A DNA stretch of 64,000 nt from Nitrospira sp. GTDB lineage: Bacteria > Nitrospirota > Nitrospiria > Nitrospirales > Nitrospiraceae. The notes below the pieces were generated by a model. That model saw only the letters and a list, made by a program, of their open reading frames with translations. It searched no databases and was not told where the DNA came from. A program made the translations under genes and the position numbers. The stretch covers positions 868,001 to 932,000 of the forward strand of contig JARFXP010000002.1 of the NCBI GenBank assembly GCA_029194675.1. The letters are read 5' to 3'. Shown here piece after piece: positions 33,858 to 42,748 of the stretch (position 1 is its first letter; the number at the start of each line of letters is the position of its first letter).

Positions 33858-34739
33858 ATGAACTCTGTCACTATAGCCGCCGATAAGAATGTGCAGTGGA
33901 AAGATTCTCTCGCCACGGAAAGCCCTCTCGTCCGTCGGCTGCTTATTACCGCCGCCTTCCTCTACTTAACGCTTTTTTTATTCATCCCGCTCGTCGCCGT
34001 CTTCGTTGAAGCGTTGAAAGGAGGTATTTCTGCCTATGTCGGATCCTTTCTCAACGAAGATGCCCTCGCGGCCATTCGTTTAACACTCTTGGTGGCGGCT
34101 GTGGCTGTGCCGTTGAATGCCTTGTTCGGGGTGGCCGCAGCTTGGGCCATTGCGAAATTTGATTTCGTCGGCAAACAGATTCTGATTACCCTCATTGATA
34201 TGCCCTTGGCCGTCTCGCCGATCATCTCTGGTTTAATTTACGTGCTCCTCTTCGGAGCGCAAGGTTGGCTGGGCCCGTGGCTGTCGGAGCATGACATCAA
34301 GATCATTTTTGCCTTGCCCGGCATTGTGCTGGCCACGATCTTCGTTACGGTCCCATTTGTCGCGCGCGAGCTGATTCCACTGATGCAATCGCAAGGGCGG
34401 GAGGAAGAGGAAGCGGCGATCATGCTTGGGGCTTCGGGTTGGCAGATGTTTGTGCGTGTTACGCTGCCGAATATCAAATGGAGCCTCCTCTATGGGGTCA
34501 TCTTGTGCAATGCGCGCGCGATGGGAGAATTCGGCGCCGTTTCGGTGGTCTCCGGCCATATCCGAGGACTGACGAATACGATGCCGCTGCATGTCGAAAT
34601 TTTATACAACGAGTACAACGCCGTGTCGGCATTCGCGGTTGCTTCGCTCCTGACCTTGTTAGCGATCGTGACGCTTTCAGCAAAGGCGCTGATCGAACGG
34701 AAAACCGTCTCGGCCAATCAGCACATGACCCGGCGGTAA
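33858..34739 (+). CDS. cysW: Sulfate ABC transporter permease CysW
   Basis: A 293-residue permease with six hydrophobic helices. It has DMPLAVSPIISGLIYVLLFGAQGWLG, the coupling motif EEEAAIMLGASGWQMFVRVTLPNI and CNARAMGEFGAVSVVSGHIRG, all characteristic of CysW. It forms the membrane channel with CysT and is driven by CysA, encoded 36 bases downstream. Confidence 0.95.
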   Translation: MNSVTIAADKNVQWKDSLATESPLVRRLLITAAFLYLTLFLFIPLVAVFVEALKGGISAYVGSFLNEDALAAIRLTLLVAAVAVPLNALFGVAAAWAIAKFDFVGKQILITLIDMPLAVSPIISGLIYVLLFGAQGWLGPWLSEHDIKIIFALPGIVLATIFVTVPFVARELIPLMQSQGREEEEAAIMLGASGWQMFVRVTLPNIKWSLLYGVILCNARAMGEFGAVSVVSGHIRGLTNTMPLHVEILYNEYNAVSAFAVASLLTLLAIVTLSAKALIERKTVSANQHMTRR

Positions 34740-34775
34740 CGGGACGAAAACGTCTATTTCCCAACGGAGCCCACT

Positions 34776-35849
34776 ATGAGTATCCAGGTCGAGCATGTCA
34801 CCAAACGGTTTGGGGCGTTTACGGTATTGAACGATGTCAACCTTCACGTTGAGGCAGGAGAACTCGTTGCACTCCTCGGCCCATCCGGTTGCGGCAAGAC
34901 GACGTTGCTGAGAATTCTGGCTGGACTGGAACGCCCTGATGATGGACGCATCTTTCTGCAGGGCACGGAGGTGACGGATCAGCGGATCAGCGAACGCCGG
35001 GTGGGATTCGTCTTCCAGCATTACGCGTTGTTCCGCCACATGACCGTCGCGGACAATGTCGCATTTGGGCTGAATGTCCTGCCCCGGGCGCAACGGCCTT
35101 CGGCTACTCGCATACAGGAAAAGGTTCGTGAACTGCTGACACTCGTCCAGCTGCAGGCGATGGCCGACCGGTATCCCAGCCAACTGTCTGGAGGCCAGCG
35201 ACAACGTGTGGCATTGGCCCGAGCGCTGGCTGTGGAACCGAAGCTTCTGTTGTTGGATGAACCCTTTGGAGCGTTGGATGCCAAGGTCCGCAAGGAACTC
35301 CGTCGCTGGCTCAGGCGGCTCCATGATGAGTTACATATTACCGGCATTCTTGTCACGCATGACCAAGAGGAGGCGCTAGAGGTCGCCGATCGTGTCGTGG
35401 TCATGCATCAGGGCAATATCGAGCAAATCGGCACGCCGGATGAGGTCTATGAAAATCCGGAGACGCCGTTCGTGTACCAGTTCCTCGGCGACGTCAATGT
35501 GTTCCACGGCCGCATGTCACAGGGCCGCATCGTGGACGGAGAGGGCGGCATCGCGCTATCTCCGGGCGACGATCTGCCGGGCGAACAAGAAGTGACGTTT
35601 GTGCGTCCTCATGATCTGGAACTGAGTCCAAGCCGGACCACGCCGGCACAGCTCGAAGCGACCGTGCAGTTCGTCAATACTGCGGGCTCACGAGTTCATC
35701 TGGAATTGGAGTCGAAGGAATCGCCAGGACTGATCGCGGTGGAGCTGACGAAGGAACGCTATCGAGAGTTGAAGCTTCAACCAGGCGATGTGGTCTTTGT
35801 ACACCCGAAACAACTGCATGTATTCAGAATGCCATGCCTCGGTCAGTGA
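34776..35849 (+). CDS. cysA: Sulfate ABC transporter ATP-binding protein CysA
   Basis: A 357-residue ATPase with Walker [10 protein letters not shown] at residues 35-43, the signature [15 protein letters not shown], Walker [13 protein letters not shown], and the switch His in [10 protein letters not shown]. After residue 240 comes the CysA-type TOBE tail ([11 protein letters not shown] ... [11 protein letters not shown] ... [14 protein letters not shown]). It energises sulfate/thiosulfate import through CysTW. A degraded duplicate of its 3' end lies 0.75 kb downstream. Confidence 0.95.
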   Translation: MSIQVEHVTKRFGAFTVLNDVNLHVEAGELVALLGPSGCGKTTLLRILAGLERPDDGRIFLQGTEVTDQRISERRVGFVFQHYALFRHMTVADNVAFGLNVLPRAQRPSATRIQEKVRELLTLVQLQAMADRYPSQLSGGQRQRVALARALAVEPKLLLLDEPFGALDAKVRKELRRWLRRLHDELHITGILVTHDQEEALEVADRVVVMHQGNIEQIGTPDEVYENPETPFVYQFLGDVNVFHGRMSQGRIVDGEGGIALSPGDDLPGEQEVTFVRPHDLELSPSRTTPAQLEATVQFVNTAGSRVHLELESKESPGLIAVELTKERYRELKLQPGDVVFVHPKQLHVFRMPCLGQ

Positions 35850-35912
35850 AGCGGTGCTGATGCACTGGCAGGGAGCAACCCTCCCGCTCGTCGCACATAA
35901 ATGGAGGTTATT

Positions 35913-36566
35913 ATGAGTCCGATACATCGGGTTATGGCAGTTCTCGTACTCGCGGTCGTTGGCCTAGTAGGTTGTGCATACGAACGGCGCTCGGTGGCAG
36001 ACGTAAATCCTCGCAGTGTGGCGGACATGAAGGCCGTCATGCGTGACCTGTGGTCAGGACACAACTTTTGGATTCGGAATGTCGCCTTGGACAATACGAC
36101 GAACAATCGCAAAGCGCTGGATTTTGCCGAGAAGGCAGTGATGGCCAACGCAAAACAGATTGCGAGAATGTTTACGCCGTTCTACGGCGAAGCGGCGACT
36201 GAGCAGCTCTTTACCTTACTGGTCAAGCATTATGGCGCGATCAAAGCATATTCCGAGGCCACCGTTGCCGGAAGTAAAAGCCGGCAGGACGCGGCCCTGG
36301 CCGACTATGCCTCGAATACCGACGAGATCGCCGCATTCCTCAGTGGGGCCAATCGCTATCTCCCGAAGGACACTGTCCGAAGTCTGTTCGCTGCTCATGG
36401 GGCTCATCATGCTGAGCTTATCAACGAGTTGCAAGAGGAAGATTACGGCCACGAGGCAGAAACGTGGCAGGTGATGCAGCAACATGTCTATGCGATTGCC
36501 GATACGCTGGTGACAGCACTGGAGAAGCAGTTTCCAGCCAAGTTTCCAAGTTTTCATGTTCAATGA
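35913..36566 (+). CDS. Helical lipoprotein of unknown function
   Basis: A 217-residue protein from ATG 35913, placed after TGGAGGTTATT. The leader ends in the lipobox GLVGC (Cys about 21). The mature part is predicted mostly helical: WSGHNFWIRNVALDNTTNNR, then a region containing HYGAIKAYSEAT, and HGAHHAELINELQ with several histidines near residue 170. I do not recognise a family; the histidine cluster could bind metal. It follows cysA by 63 bases and may be cotranscribed with it. Confidence 0.65.
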   Translation: MSPIHRVMAVLVLAVVGLVGCAYERRSVADVNPRSVADMKAVMRDLWSGHNFWIRNVALDNTTNNRKALDFAEKAVMANAKQIARMFTPFYGEAATEQLFTLLVKHYGAIKAYSEATVAGSKSRQDAALADYASNTDEIAAFLSGANRYLPKDTVRSLFAAHGAHHAELINELQEEDYGHEAETWQVMQQHVYAIADTLVTALEKQFPAKFPSFHVQ

Positions 36567-36599
36567 CTAGTGAGTGAGGTCGTCCCATGCGTCGATCCC

Positions 36600-36700
36600 G
36601 AGGGAAGAACACATAAAGAAGCGCTATCGTGAATTAACACTTCAACAAGGCGATGTGGTCTTTGTGCACCAGAAACAACTGCATGTATTCAAAATGCTTA
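36600..36700 (+). pseudogene. Duplicated fragment of the cysA 3' end
   Basis: The bases around 36621-36699 translate as KRYRELTLQQGDVVFVHQKQ and then LHVFKM. CysA ends [21 protein letters not shown] then LHVFRM, and the DNA is similar over about 77 bases with scattered differences. No start or ATPase part accompanies it. It is a decayed partial tandem duplication whose intervening material includes the 35913 lipoprotein gene. Its sequence overlaps the possible start of the next gene in another frame. Confidence 0.7.
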
Positions 36701-37414
36701 GCCCTCGTCGGCGAAACTGTGAACCACGGACCGAGAAGCAATGTCTCCCTGTCGGCGTCGGCCGAGCGCAGTCAGCGATGCGGTAATCGCAATCAACAGA
36801 GCCAGAGCCATGAGCAACTGTCTTGTCTGTCAAGAGCCGCACTGGGTGTTTTTCTCTTAGCAAGTGTAGCCCTTGGATGCACGATGGTTGTTAACCCTGT
36901 CTCATCATCGGAAACCATTATGATGGATGAGAATCATGGATTGCTCGTCGGCGCCATTCATCTCACTCGAGATGAAAGATCCTTATCAGCTGGTCTTAAG
37001 TGGCCAACATATACAAAGTGGTGGATCGAAGAAAAAACACAGGGAACACATATGGTACTTACACCTCTTCCTCTTGACGGTGACTTCACGCTGAAGCTGC
37101 CACCTGGTTCTTATCACATCACGGACGTCAGTTTCCACAGCAGTCAGGGTGCCTGGCACACCGAACTACCGACCACATTTCGCATTCTGTCAGGAGAGTG
37201 TACATCTTTAGGAGCATTGAAACTTGAGCTGTTAGAAGGATTCCGGGTAGGCTGGATCACGCAGCAAGTTTCCGATGAAAAGGCACGTGCCGTGGAGAAT
37301 AAAAGAATAACCTCAGAAACAAGCGGTTGTCCAGTCATTGCGCCACTTACGCCAGGTAAGCAACGCTCGGTCAGACTGATTCTTTATCGACCGGATCAGT
37401 TGGTTCGGCCATGA
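36653..37414 (+). CDS. Lipoprotein, distant member 3 of the 4.5-kb paralogous family
   Basis: The mature part matches the lipoproteins at 4470 and 5199: NHGLLVGAIHLTRDE, WWIEEKTQGT, FTLKLPPGSYHITDV, AWHTELPTTF, GECTSLGALKL and a late SGCP. The leader FLLASVALGC has a lipobox. The start is uncertain. ATG 36653 gives an odd 60-residue hydrophilic extension inside the cysA relic, and GTG 36719 is also in frame. The ATG at 36810, placed where relatives start, is out of frame with the body, so an early frameshift may have happened. No good ribosome site helps. Function unknown. Confidence 0.6.
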   Translation: MWSLCTRNNCMYSKCLALVGETVNHGPRSNVSLSASAERSQRCGNRNQQSQSHEQLSCLSRAALGVFLLASVALGCTMVVNPVSSSETIMMDENHGLLVGAIHLTRDERSLSAGLKWPTYTKWWIEEKTQGTHMVLTPLPLDGDFTLKLPPGSYHITDVSFHSSQGAWHTELPTTFRILSGECTSLGALKLELLEGFRVGWITQQVSDEKARAVENKRITSETSGCPVIAPLTPGKQRSVRLILYRPDQLVRP

Positions 37415-37541
37415 AATAGGCAATTGGGGCAGGGTAAGTGTCTGCTGCTATGTTTCGAGATAGCGGGCGATGACGGTTCACCTCCGTGCCGTATCTGTGT
37501 TTTCCCTGTAAATTGGGGAGGAACTCAATGGTGCATGCGCG

Positions 37542-37916
37542 CTACTCAGGATGGTGAGGGGCTGCCGATGCTGATGGCATGTCTGCAGTGATGCAGGACT
37601 GCATGAGCTCAACCTTGCATTGCCAGGATGTGGCCGCAGCGTTGACGCGGTTGACCACATCCGCCGGCTTCACGGTGCTGGGGCTAATATCCACGAGCAC
37701 ATGGTCAGGGATCCGGTTGAAATACACGCCGGTCACGCCTGGAATGGCTTGCAAGACGTTGTTCATCTCAGCTTCCTTGCTGTCGCACCCTGATCCGCTG
37801 AGCATCAGGGGAAGTCGTTCTTTGGCGGGAGGGTTTGCTGAAACCGGTAGGGAAACAGAAAGGCTTGCGATCAGGAGTACGGTCAAGACAGCTCGTTGGC
37901 GCCGGAAGGTTTGCAT
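37542..37916 (-). CDS. Exported HMA-like domain protein
   Basis: About 124 residues from the ATG at 37916, which begins a clear signal peptide (LTVLLIASLSVSLPVSA). The rest has the beta-alpha-beta pattern of heavy-metal-associated domains: LSGSGCDSKEAEMNNVLQAI, VTGVYFNRIPDHVLVDISP, then VKPADVVNRVNAA. Only one cysteine stands where HMA domains have CxxC, and two others come late (WQCKVELMQSC). Metal binding is possible but altered. It is followed by a TIG-domain protein and a PstS-like protein upstream on the same strand. Longer in-frame starts lack signal character. Confidence 0.6.
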   Translation of the reverse strand: MQTFRRQRAVLTVLLIASLSVSLPVSANPPAKERLPLMLSGSGCDSKEAEMNNVLQAIPGVTGVYFNRIPDHVLVDISPSTVKPADVVNRVNAAATSWQCKVELMQSCITADMPSASAAPHHPE

Positions 37917-37989
37917 GAGATAAGCTCCAGAGAAAGAAGGTGTATCCGCGTTCATAAAATACATGATGCGGAATAATGTTGTCGAGTCG

Positions 37990-38442
37990 CTACTTGGCCT
38001 GCACCAAAAAGGCTCTTGAGCGGGCAGTGCCGCCGCCGGCGACGACATCAATGAATGACATGCCGGGCCGGACATCAGGAACTGTCGCTTCGATGGTCGT
38101 GTCGTTCACGAACTTGTAGTCGATCTGGGTGGGGCCCGCCGCACTGAATGCCACGCCGCGGAAACAATCCCTCGTTCCGAAATTCTCTCCCTTGATGGTG
38201 ATCGTGTGTCCCGGCTTGGCTTCATCCGGCTCCACGCGCAAGATCTTCGGTTTTCTACTGCTATCGCAGACAGGATCTTTCGACACGTGCTGTTCGTCGT
38301 GGCCCTTGATCGATTCTGTATCGTGCAGCGTGTAGCCCGCTCCGTCGACGATCACTCCCTCTTCGGCAACCGAGTGGAGGGGAAAGCAGGCAAACCCACA
38401 CAACGAGACCATCACGAACGGCAACAGGAATCGGGGAGACAT
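37990..38442 (-). CDS. Exported IPT/TIG-domain protein
   Basis: A 150-residue protein from ATG 38442, preceded by GGAGGTCACG. A signal peptide (FVMVSLCGFACFPLHSVA) leads to a short acidic stretch and one immunoglobulin-like IPT/TIG domain: PKILRVEPDEAKPGHTITIK, GENFGTRDC, VNDTTIEATVPDVRPG and FIDVVAGGGTARS. Such domains mediate binding in surface proteins. It starts 23 bases after the PstS-like gene and is probably in the same operon. Confidence 0.75.
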   Translation of the reverse strand: MSPRFLLPFVMVSLCGFACFPLHSVAEEGVIVDGAGYTLHDTESIKGHDEQHVSKDPVCDSSRKPKILRVEPDEAKPGHTITIKGENFGTRDCFRGVAFSAAGPTQIDYKFVNDTTIEATVPDVRPGMSFIDVVAGGGTARSRAFLVQAK

Positions 38443-38464
38443 CGTGACCTCCTTCCATGGAGAA

Positions 38465-39286
38465 TTACTTGTTCGGCATCGGAATATAGATTTCTCCGAT
38501 AATCGTTTGCCCGGGAGAGGAGAGTGCAAATTGTGAAAAGGCCTCAACCAGACTGTTCGGTTCCTTTTTCGAAAGCAGCAACAGAGGGCGACGGAGGCTG
38601 TAGCGGCCGTCCTTCACAGTCGGCACTTCCGGCTCGACCTTATCCACCGGCAGCAAGCGGACGGCGACGCCGCCCGAGACGGCCGAGAGGCCGGTACTCA
38701 ATGAAATATAGGCGGCTGCAGAGAGGGGAGGAAGGGTGCCGACGACGGTCTTCACGACGACCTCGTCTTCGCCGATCATTTTGGCGGAATCAGGAATTTT
38801 TCCCGCTATCCCCAGTTGGGTTTCGAAGGCTTCCCGAACGTTTTGGTTACGTGGCCTATCGATCAAGAGAGGCTTGGTCTCCGGTCCACCCAGCTCCGAC
38901 CACTCCTTGATCTTTCCAGAAAAAATGTCGGCGACTTGCTGCTTGGTCACTTCTTTGGTGAAGTTTGACAAATGGACCAAAATGCCGATTCCATCCCAAC
39001 CTATCTGAGTCGCCGCTAGCGCAGGATCCTCAGCCCCTGTGACGGCAATCTGAACCCGGCCTGCTTTGACCAATTGCAACGGTTTGGAATCCTCATCCCA
39101 CAGAATATCGACATAGACCCGAGGATTGGCTTTTTCGAAGGCTCGAGCCAGGGCCTCGACGGTCCTTTGCTCCGGCCCGTTGCCGGCGATGATCAGGTTT
39201 CCCGCTACTTGAGCGAAGGTGGGGGCGTGTGACGCACAGAGAGCCAGTCCGACGAACAGCCCGGTTACGAACTGTCCCACGGTCAT
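38465..39286 (-). CDS. PstS-like phosphate-type solute-binding protein
   Basis: A 273-residue exported protein (start at 39286; a second ATG at 39304 is in frame). A signal peptide ends near APTFA. The body matches PstS-like domains: GNLIIAGNGPEQRTVEALAR, GIGILVHLSNF, VADIFSGKIKEWSELGG, RPRNQNVREAFE and FALSSPGQTII. In this group the protein binds phosphate or another oxyanion. No pst permease genes are nearby, and the operon continues with TIG and HMA-like proteins, so it may be a stand-alone binding or sensing protein. Confidence 0.8.
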   Translation of the reverse strand: MTVGQFVTGLFVGLALCASHAPTFAQVAGNLIIAGNGPEQRTVEALARAFEKANPRVYVDILWDEDSKPLQLVKAGRVQIAVTGAEDPALAATQIGWDGIGILVHLSNFTKEVTKQQVADIFSGKIKEWSELGGPETKPLLIDRPRNQNVREAFETQLGIAGKIPDSAKMIGEDEVVVKTVVGTLPPLSAAAYISLSTGLSAVSGGVAVRLLPVDKVEPEVPTVKDGRYSLRRPLLLLSKKEPNSLVEAFSQFALSSPGQTIIGEIYIPMPNK

Positions 39287-39335
39287 CGAGTGGCCTGTTC
39301 CCACAGGAGGTCACGACTGGGTTGATATGAGATGC

Positions 39336-39650
39336 TCAAGAGTTCGATCCTTCTGTCGGCACGGAATCTGATTCTGAGGCGACATTCGGCGGCGGCATGT
39401 TGAGTGCGACATTCACCGGCGGCAACTTGGCGAAGCTCCGCATCCGTTCCTCATGCATGGCCTTGGCTTTCAGCTCGGAAAAGCCGGGTTTGCGATCACC
39501 GACAACATTGGATGAAAACAAGGACATCAGTCGGGTTGCCTGTCGGGCCCGACAAAATGGACATTCCGTGTCTTCGACCCTGGTATACAGGGACTGACTG
39601 GCTTCGAATTGCTTTTCGCACTGTCCGCAACGATACTCGTAGAGGGGCAC
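39336..39650 (-). CDS. FmdB-family zinc-ribbon protein
   Basis: A 104-residue protein beginning MPLYEYRCGQCEKQFEA, the FmdB signature. Four cysteines (CGQC and CPFC) bind zinc, followed by a variable tail that here is rich in Pro and Asn. FmdB-like proteins are regulatory or nucleic-acid-associated zinc ribbons with poorly known targets. It is first in the minus-strand group and 50 bases upstream of the PstS-like gene. Confidence 0.9.
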   Translation of the reverse strand: MPLYEYRCGQCEKQFEASQSLYTRVEDTECPFCRARQATRLMSLFSSNVVGDRKPGFSELKAKAMHEERMRSFAKLPPVNVALNMPPPNVASESDSVPTEGSNS

Positions 39651-39812
39651 GGAATTGGATCCTTTCTGTGTCTCTATCGCAGAGTTATCATACAGAACTC
39701 TGGTTCGGACTTGACAAGACGACCTTGCTCAGGCGACCTTGACCGGCTCACAAGGATACGTTTATTCTAGCAACATACACAATTAAACTGCCAGCTTCAT
39801 AGGAGGGTTTCA

Positions 39813-39989
39813 ATGTCAGTGCTGATTCGACGGTACAAAGGCAACACCGGCATGATGCAGGAAGAACGAATCGATGACGACGATCGAATCGAGCGCTACA
39901 TGCGGCTCTTCGAAAAAGACGACGTCAAAAAGTTGCAAACCGGCGTGAAGGTCTTTATTGAGAAGGATGAGTGGCAGCTCCTCTCATGA
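39813..39989 (+). CDS. 58-residue charged conserved-looking small protein
   Basis: From ATG 39813 with a strong AGGAGGGTTTCA site. The product MSVLIRRYKGNTG ... ERIDDDDRIERYMRL ... VKVFIEKDEWQLLS is highly charged, with an acidic run in the middle and a beta-like end. The excellent ribosome site and clean stop support it as a real gene. I do not know the family. No membrane segment. Confidence 0.6.
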   Translation: MSVLIRRYKGNTGMMQEERIDDDDRIERYMRLFEKDDVKKLQTGVKVFIEKDEWQLLS

Positions 39990-40085
39990 GAGTCGGTAAG
40001 GGGCGATACGTGAAGGGCAATCGGGTGACCTGCAATCGTTCCCGAAGTCCTTCACCACTGTCCGTTCACCCCTGACCGATCTGCC

Positions 40086-40289
40086 ATGATTTACTGGGTT
40101 CACATTGCACGCGCGATCGACCGTGCGACACTCCACCGCGACCGCTGTTCAGAGGTTCCGTCCACCGCGACCTCCAGTGATTTCTGGGAGGGAGGATGGT
40201 TCGACTATCCGGACAAGGAACGGGCGCTCCGTGCTATGGAGCAGGCCGGAGTCAACCTACAACGACGGTGCCCTCTCTGTAAGCCATAA
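40086..40289 (+). CDS. Small CxxC-ending protein of unknown function
   Basis: A 67-residue protein, MIYWVHIARAIDR through GGWFDYPDKERALRAMEQAG to RRCPLCKP. The ending CPLC, together with an earlier single Cys, could bind zinc with a partner chain. There is no clear ribosome site. Its composition and the ordered helical middle make it likely to be translated, but I cannot name a family. Confidence 0.5.
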   Translation: MIYWVHIARAIDRATLHRDRCSEVPSTATSSDFWEGGWFDYPDKERALRAMEQAGVNLQRRCPLCKP

Positions 40290-40297
40290 AACTATGA

Positions 40298-40369
40298 AGT
40301 GCTGAGTTCTAAGTGCTGAGAAAGGAATGGGCGGTCTTGCTCAGCACTCGGCACTCAGGACTCAGCACT
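40298..40369. repeat. Inverted-repeat cluster of AGTGCTGAG units
   Basis: Two direct copies of AGTGCTGAG (40298-40306 and 40312-40320) face two reverse-complement copies, CTCAGCACT (40340-40348 and 40361-40369), with a degenerate GCACTCAG between them. The whole stretch can fold into a long hairpin just upstream of the EamA transporter start. It resembles dispersed intergenic palindromes and may act as an mRNA stabiliser or terminator between the genes. Confidence 0.75.
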
Positions 40370-40377
40370 CTTTATCC

Positions 40378-41202
40378 ATGCCTCAACTCGCACTCCTACT
40401 GACCACGGTCATCTGGGGTGCCACATTCCCCGCAACCAAAGCAGCGCTTGAGCAGATTCCTCCGCTTTCTTTCTTATTGCTCCGGTTCCTCCTGGGCACG
40501 CTGCTGGTGCTGCTGTGGTTTGTGATTTGCCGCCGTCGACTGCACCGTGATCATGCCGTATTGAAGGCCAGCGCGCTCACGACCGTCTTTCTCTTTCTCG
40601 GATACCTGTTGCAAACGGTCGGACTCCTCCATACGAGTGCTTCCAATTCAGCTTTTCTGACGGCGTTGTATGTGATTTTTGTGCCGATGATTCTCATGCG
40701 GATCGACAGGCGGGTGGTGTCGGCTACGGCGATTGCGGTGGTCGGGCTCTGGCTATTGGTCAAGCCCGACAGCTCTATGAATCTGGGAGATCTCATGACT
40801 CTAGGATGCGCCGTCGCGTTTGCCGGACATATCATTTGTCTTGAGCGGTTCACGCGGCAAGTCGATGCTCCATCGCTACTTGTGTGGCAGATGGTGGCGA
40901 TGACGGTATTGTTTCTTCCTGCTCCCTGGTGGGAAGAGGCGACACAGAGCGCCTTTTCGCCGACAGCCGCCTTGCTGATCGGTCTTGGCGTCACGGGCAT
41001 TCTGGCCACGCTGGCGTTTGCCGTCCAGATGTGGGCGCAGCGACTGGTGCCCGCGCAACAGGTAGCATTATTGTTTGCGTCCGAACCTGCCTATGCGGCT
41101 TGGTTGTCTTGGTACTTTCTTGGGGAGACGCTTGATGTGCAAGGATGGATCGGGAGCGCACTCATCTTATTGGCGGTGGTGATCGGCGCGTTCGGCGGCT
41201 GA
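40378..41202 (+). CDS. EamA/DMT-family transporter
   Basis: A 274-residue membrane protein from ATG 40378, chosen because upstream in-frame codons lie inside the inverted-repeat cluster. Ten hydrophobic helices are arranged as two five-helix EamA repeats. LLTTVIWGATFPATKAAL opens the first, SNSAFLTALYVIFVPM is typical of the family, and the second ends AYAAWLSWYFLGETLDVQGWIG. DMT exporters move metabolites or amino acids out of the cell; the substrate is unknown. Confidence 0.9.
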   Translation: MPQLALLLTTVIWGATFPATKAALEQIPPLSFLLLRFLLGTLLVLLWFVICRRRLHRDHAVLKASALTTVFLFLGYLLQTVGLLHTSASNSAFLTALYVIFVPMILMRIDRRVVSATAIAVVGLWLLVKPDSSMNLGDLMTLGCAVAFAGHIICLERFTRQVDAPSLLVWQMVAMTVLFLPAPWWEEATQSAFSPTAALLIGLGVTGILATLAFAVQMWAQRLVPAQQVALLFASEPAYAAWLSWYFLGETLDVQGWIGSALILLAVVIGAFGG

Positions 41203-41225
41203 TCGTTTTCACAAGGAGGAGTTGT

Positions 41226-41696
41226 ATGGCGCAGAAGTTCGGTAATGGCCGGTGGGTTCACGAAGGATTTTTGGATAACCGCGTCGATGGAACGGTTGTG
41301 GGCCAGGTCGTCTTTGCCGTGATCGGGCCGGTGGATTTTTATTTGTGCGGCAATTTTAAGCCGGACATCGCTGGAGAGGTGATTCGATTCCGCAACAGTC
41401 GGTTCGAAGACGACGATATGGCCGGACAGGTCATCGGCGACATGGCGAACCCACAGGTTGGAACGGTGAACCTGATTTCGCTCGATCCACACCCGAATCT
41501 GGAGCCGCACCCCTATGTCGAGTGGTTTACGCTCGGCAAGGATCACTATCGCTTCGAGCTGAGTCCTGGAGATGCGTGGGTTCTATCTGATGAGGAGCGG
41601 AGGTCGATTGACGAGGAAAGCGGGCGTATTCGGGAGACCTTGGCCGATCGAGTGACGGACCGGCCAAGGTCGGATGACGAGAGCGACTGGATTTAA
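41226..41696 (+). CDS. 156-residue soluble protein of unknown function
   Basis: Start ATG 41226 follows AAGGAGGAGTTGT, an excellent ribosome site, 23 bases after the transporter gene. The protein is acidic and beta-rich in its first two thirds (WVHEGFLDNRVDGTVVGQVV, FDYLCG-like VDFYLCGNFKPD, AGEVIRFRNSRFEDDD) and ends in a charged helix. No signal peptide or known motif. Its stop overlaps the stop of the convergent desaturase gene by four bases. Confidence 0.7.
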   Translation: MAQKFGNGRWVHEGFLDNRVDGTVVGQVVFAVIGPVDFYLCGNFKPDIAGEVIRFRNSRFEDDDMAGQVIGDMANPQVGTVNLISLDPHPNLEPHPYVEWFTLGKDHYRFELSPGDAWVLSDEERRSIDEESGRIRETLADRVTDRPRSDDESDWI

Positions 41697-42748
41697 GGAG
41701 TTGTCAAGTTCAGCTCGGGTTGAGGCGTTGGAAGTTCCGCTGCTTTTACGGCTGCTTCAATCTTCTTCTTGAGTACGCTGCGGTCTGAATCCTGCTTGGT
41801 TTTTCCTTCGCGCACATATATCGGGACACCTCGAATATCCCAGACAAGCCCCAACCATTCCAGCCCTTTCAGGCAATAGTAGCTCATATCGATTTCCCAC
41901 CAGTAGAAGCCTTGTCTTGTTGCGGCTGGGTAATAGTGGTGGTTATTGTGCCAGCCTTCTCCCATGGTAATCAGGGCCAGGAAGAAGTTGTTTCGGCTGT
42001 CGTCACCGGTCTCGTACCGTTGCGAGCCATAGACGTGAGACAAGGAATTGATGGTGCAGGTTCCGTGAAACAGCGCCACGGTTGAGATAAAAAATCCCCA
42101 AATCAGCATCTGGGGCCCATTGGTGCCGAGCCCAGGTGCATAGGCCTCCAGCAGCTTGCCGAATCCGAACATGCCGAAACCGGTAATGGTGGGAACGAGG
42201 ACATCAAATCGGTCAAGAAACCGCAGCTCCGGAAACTTGGCAAAATCGGCAATCCCTTTGAGGCGCGGCGCATAAAAAGTCTGCGACATAATCCAGCCCA
42301 TGTGCGACCAGAGGAACCCGCCTTGACGCGGAGAGTGCACATCGTCCGGTGTATCCGATGCGATGTGGTGATGACGATGATGGCCGGCCCACCACAAGGG
42401 GCCTCGCTGCGCACATGAACCGCCTAACAACGCAAAGAGGAACTGGACAGTACGTGAGGTCTTGAACGTGCGGTGTGAGAAATAGCGATGATACCACCCA
42501 GTGATCGCAAACATGCGGATGTAATAGAAGGTGACTGCAACGGCGACCGCGGTCCAGCTCCATCCGACCCACAACACGCCCAAACACATCAGATGTACGG
42601 CAATAAAGGGGATACTCCGAACCCAGTCTACCTTGGGAGGACCTTCCGATTTTGTGTGTTCAAGGCCGGCCCAGGAATCAAACCAGCGCAGAAATGAATA
42701 CCAAAAGGCCTGGGCTTTGGTCGGGCTACTCGTTGGCACGTCGGACAT
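41693..42748 (-). CDS. Membrane fatty-acid (acyl-CoA/lipid) desaturase
   Basis: A 351-residue membrane di-iron desaturase. The three histidine boxes that bind iron are visible: HRYFSHR, HRHHH and HNNHHYYP, spaced as in delta-9 acyl-CoA and acyl-lipid desaturases, with hydrophobic segments between them. It introduces a double bond into fatty acyl chains, adjusting membrane fluidity. It needs an electron donor; the flavin reductase at 49097 is a candidate but is not linked by position. Confidence 0.93.
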   Translation of the reverse strand: MSDVPTSSPTKAQAFWYSFLRWFDSWAGLEHTKSEGPPKVDWVRSIPFIAVHLMCLGVLWVGWSWTAVAVAVTFYYIRMFAITGWYHRYFSHRTFKTSRTVQFLFALLGGSCAQRGPLWWAGHHRHHHIASDTPDDVHSPRQGGFLWSHMGWIMSQTFYAPRLKGIADFAKFPELRFLDRFDVLVPTITGFGMFGFGKLLEAYAPGLGTNGPQMLIWGFFISTVALFHGTCTINSLSHVYGSQRYETGDDSRNNFFLALITMGEGWHNNHHYYPAATRQGFYWWEIDMSYYCLKGLEWLGLVWDIRGVPIYVREGKTKQDSDRSVLKKKIEAAVKAAELPTPQPELNLTTP

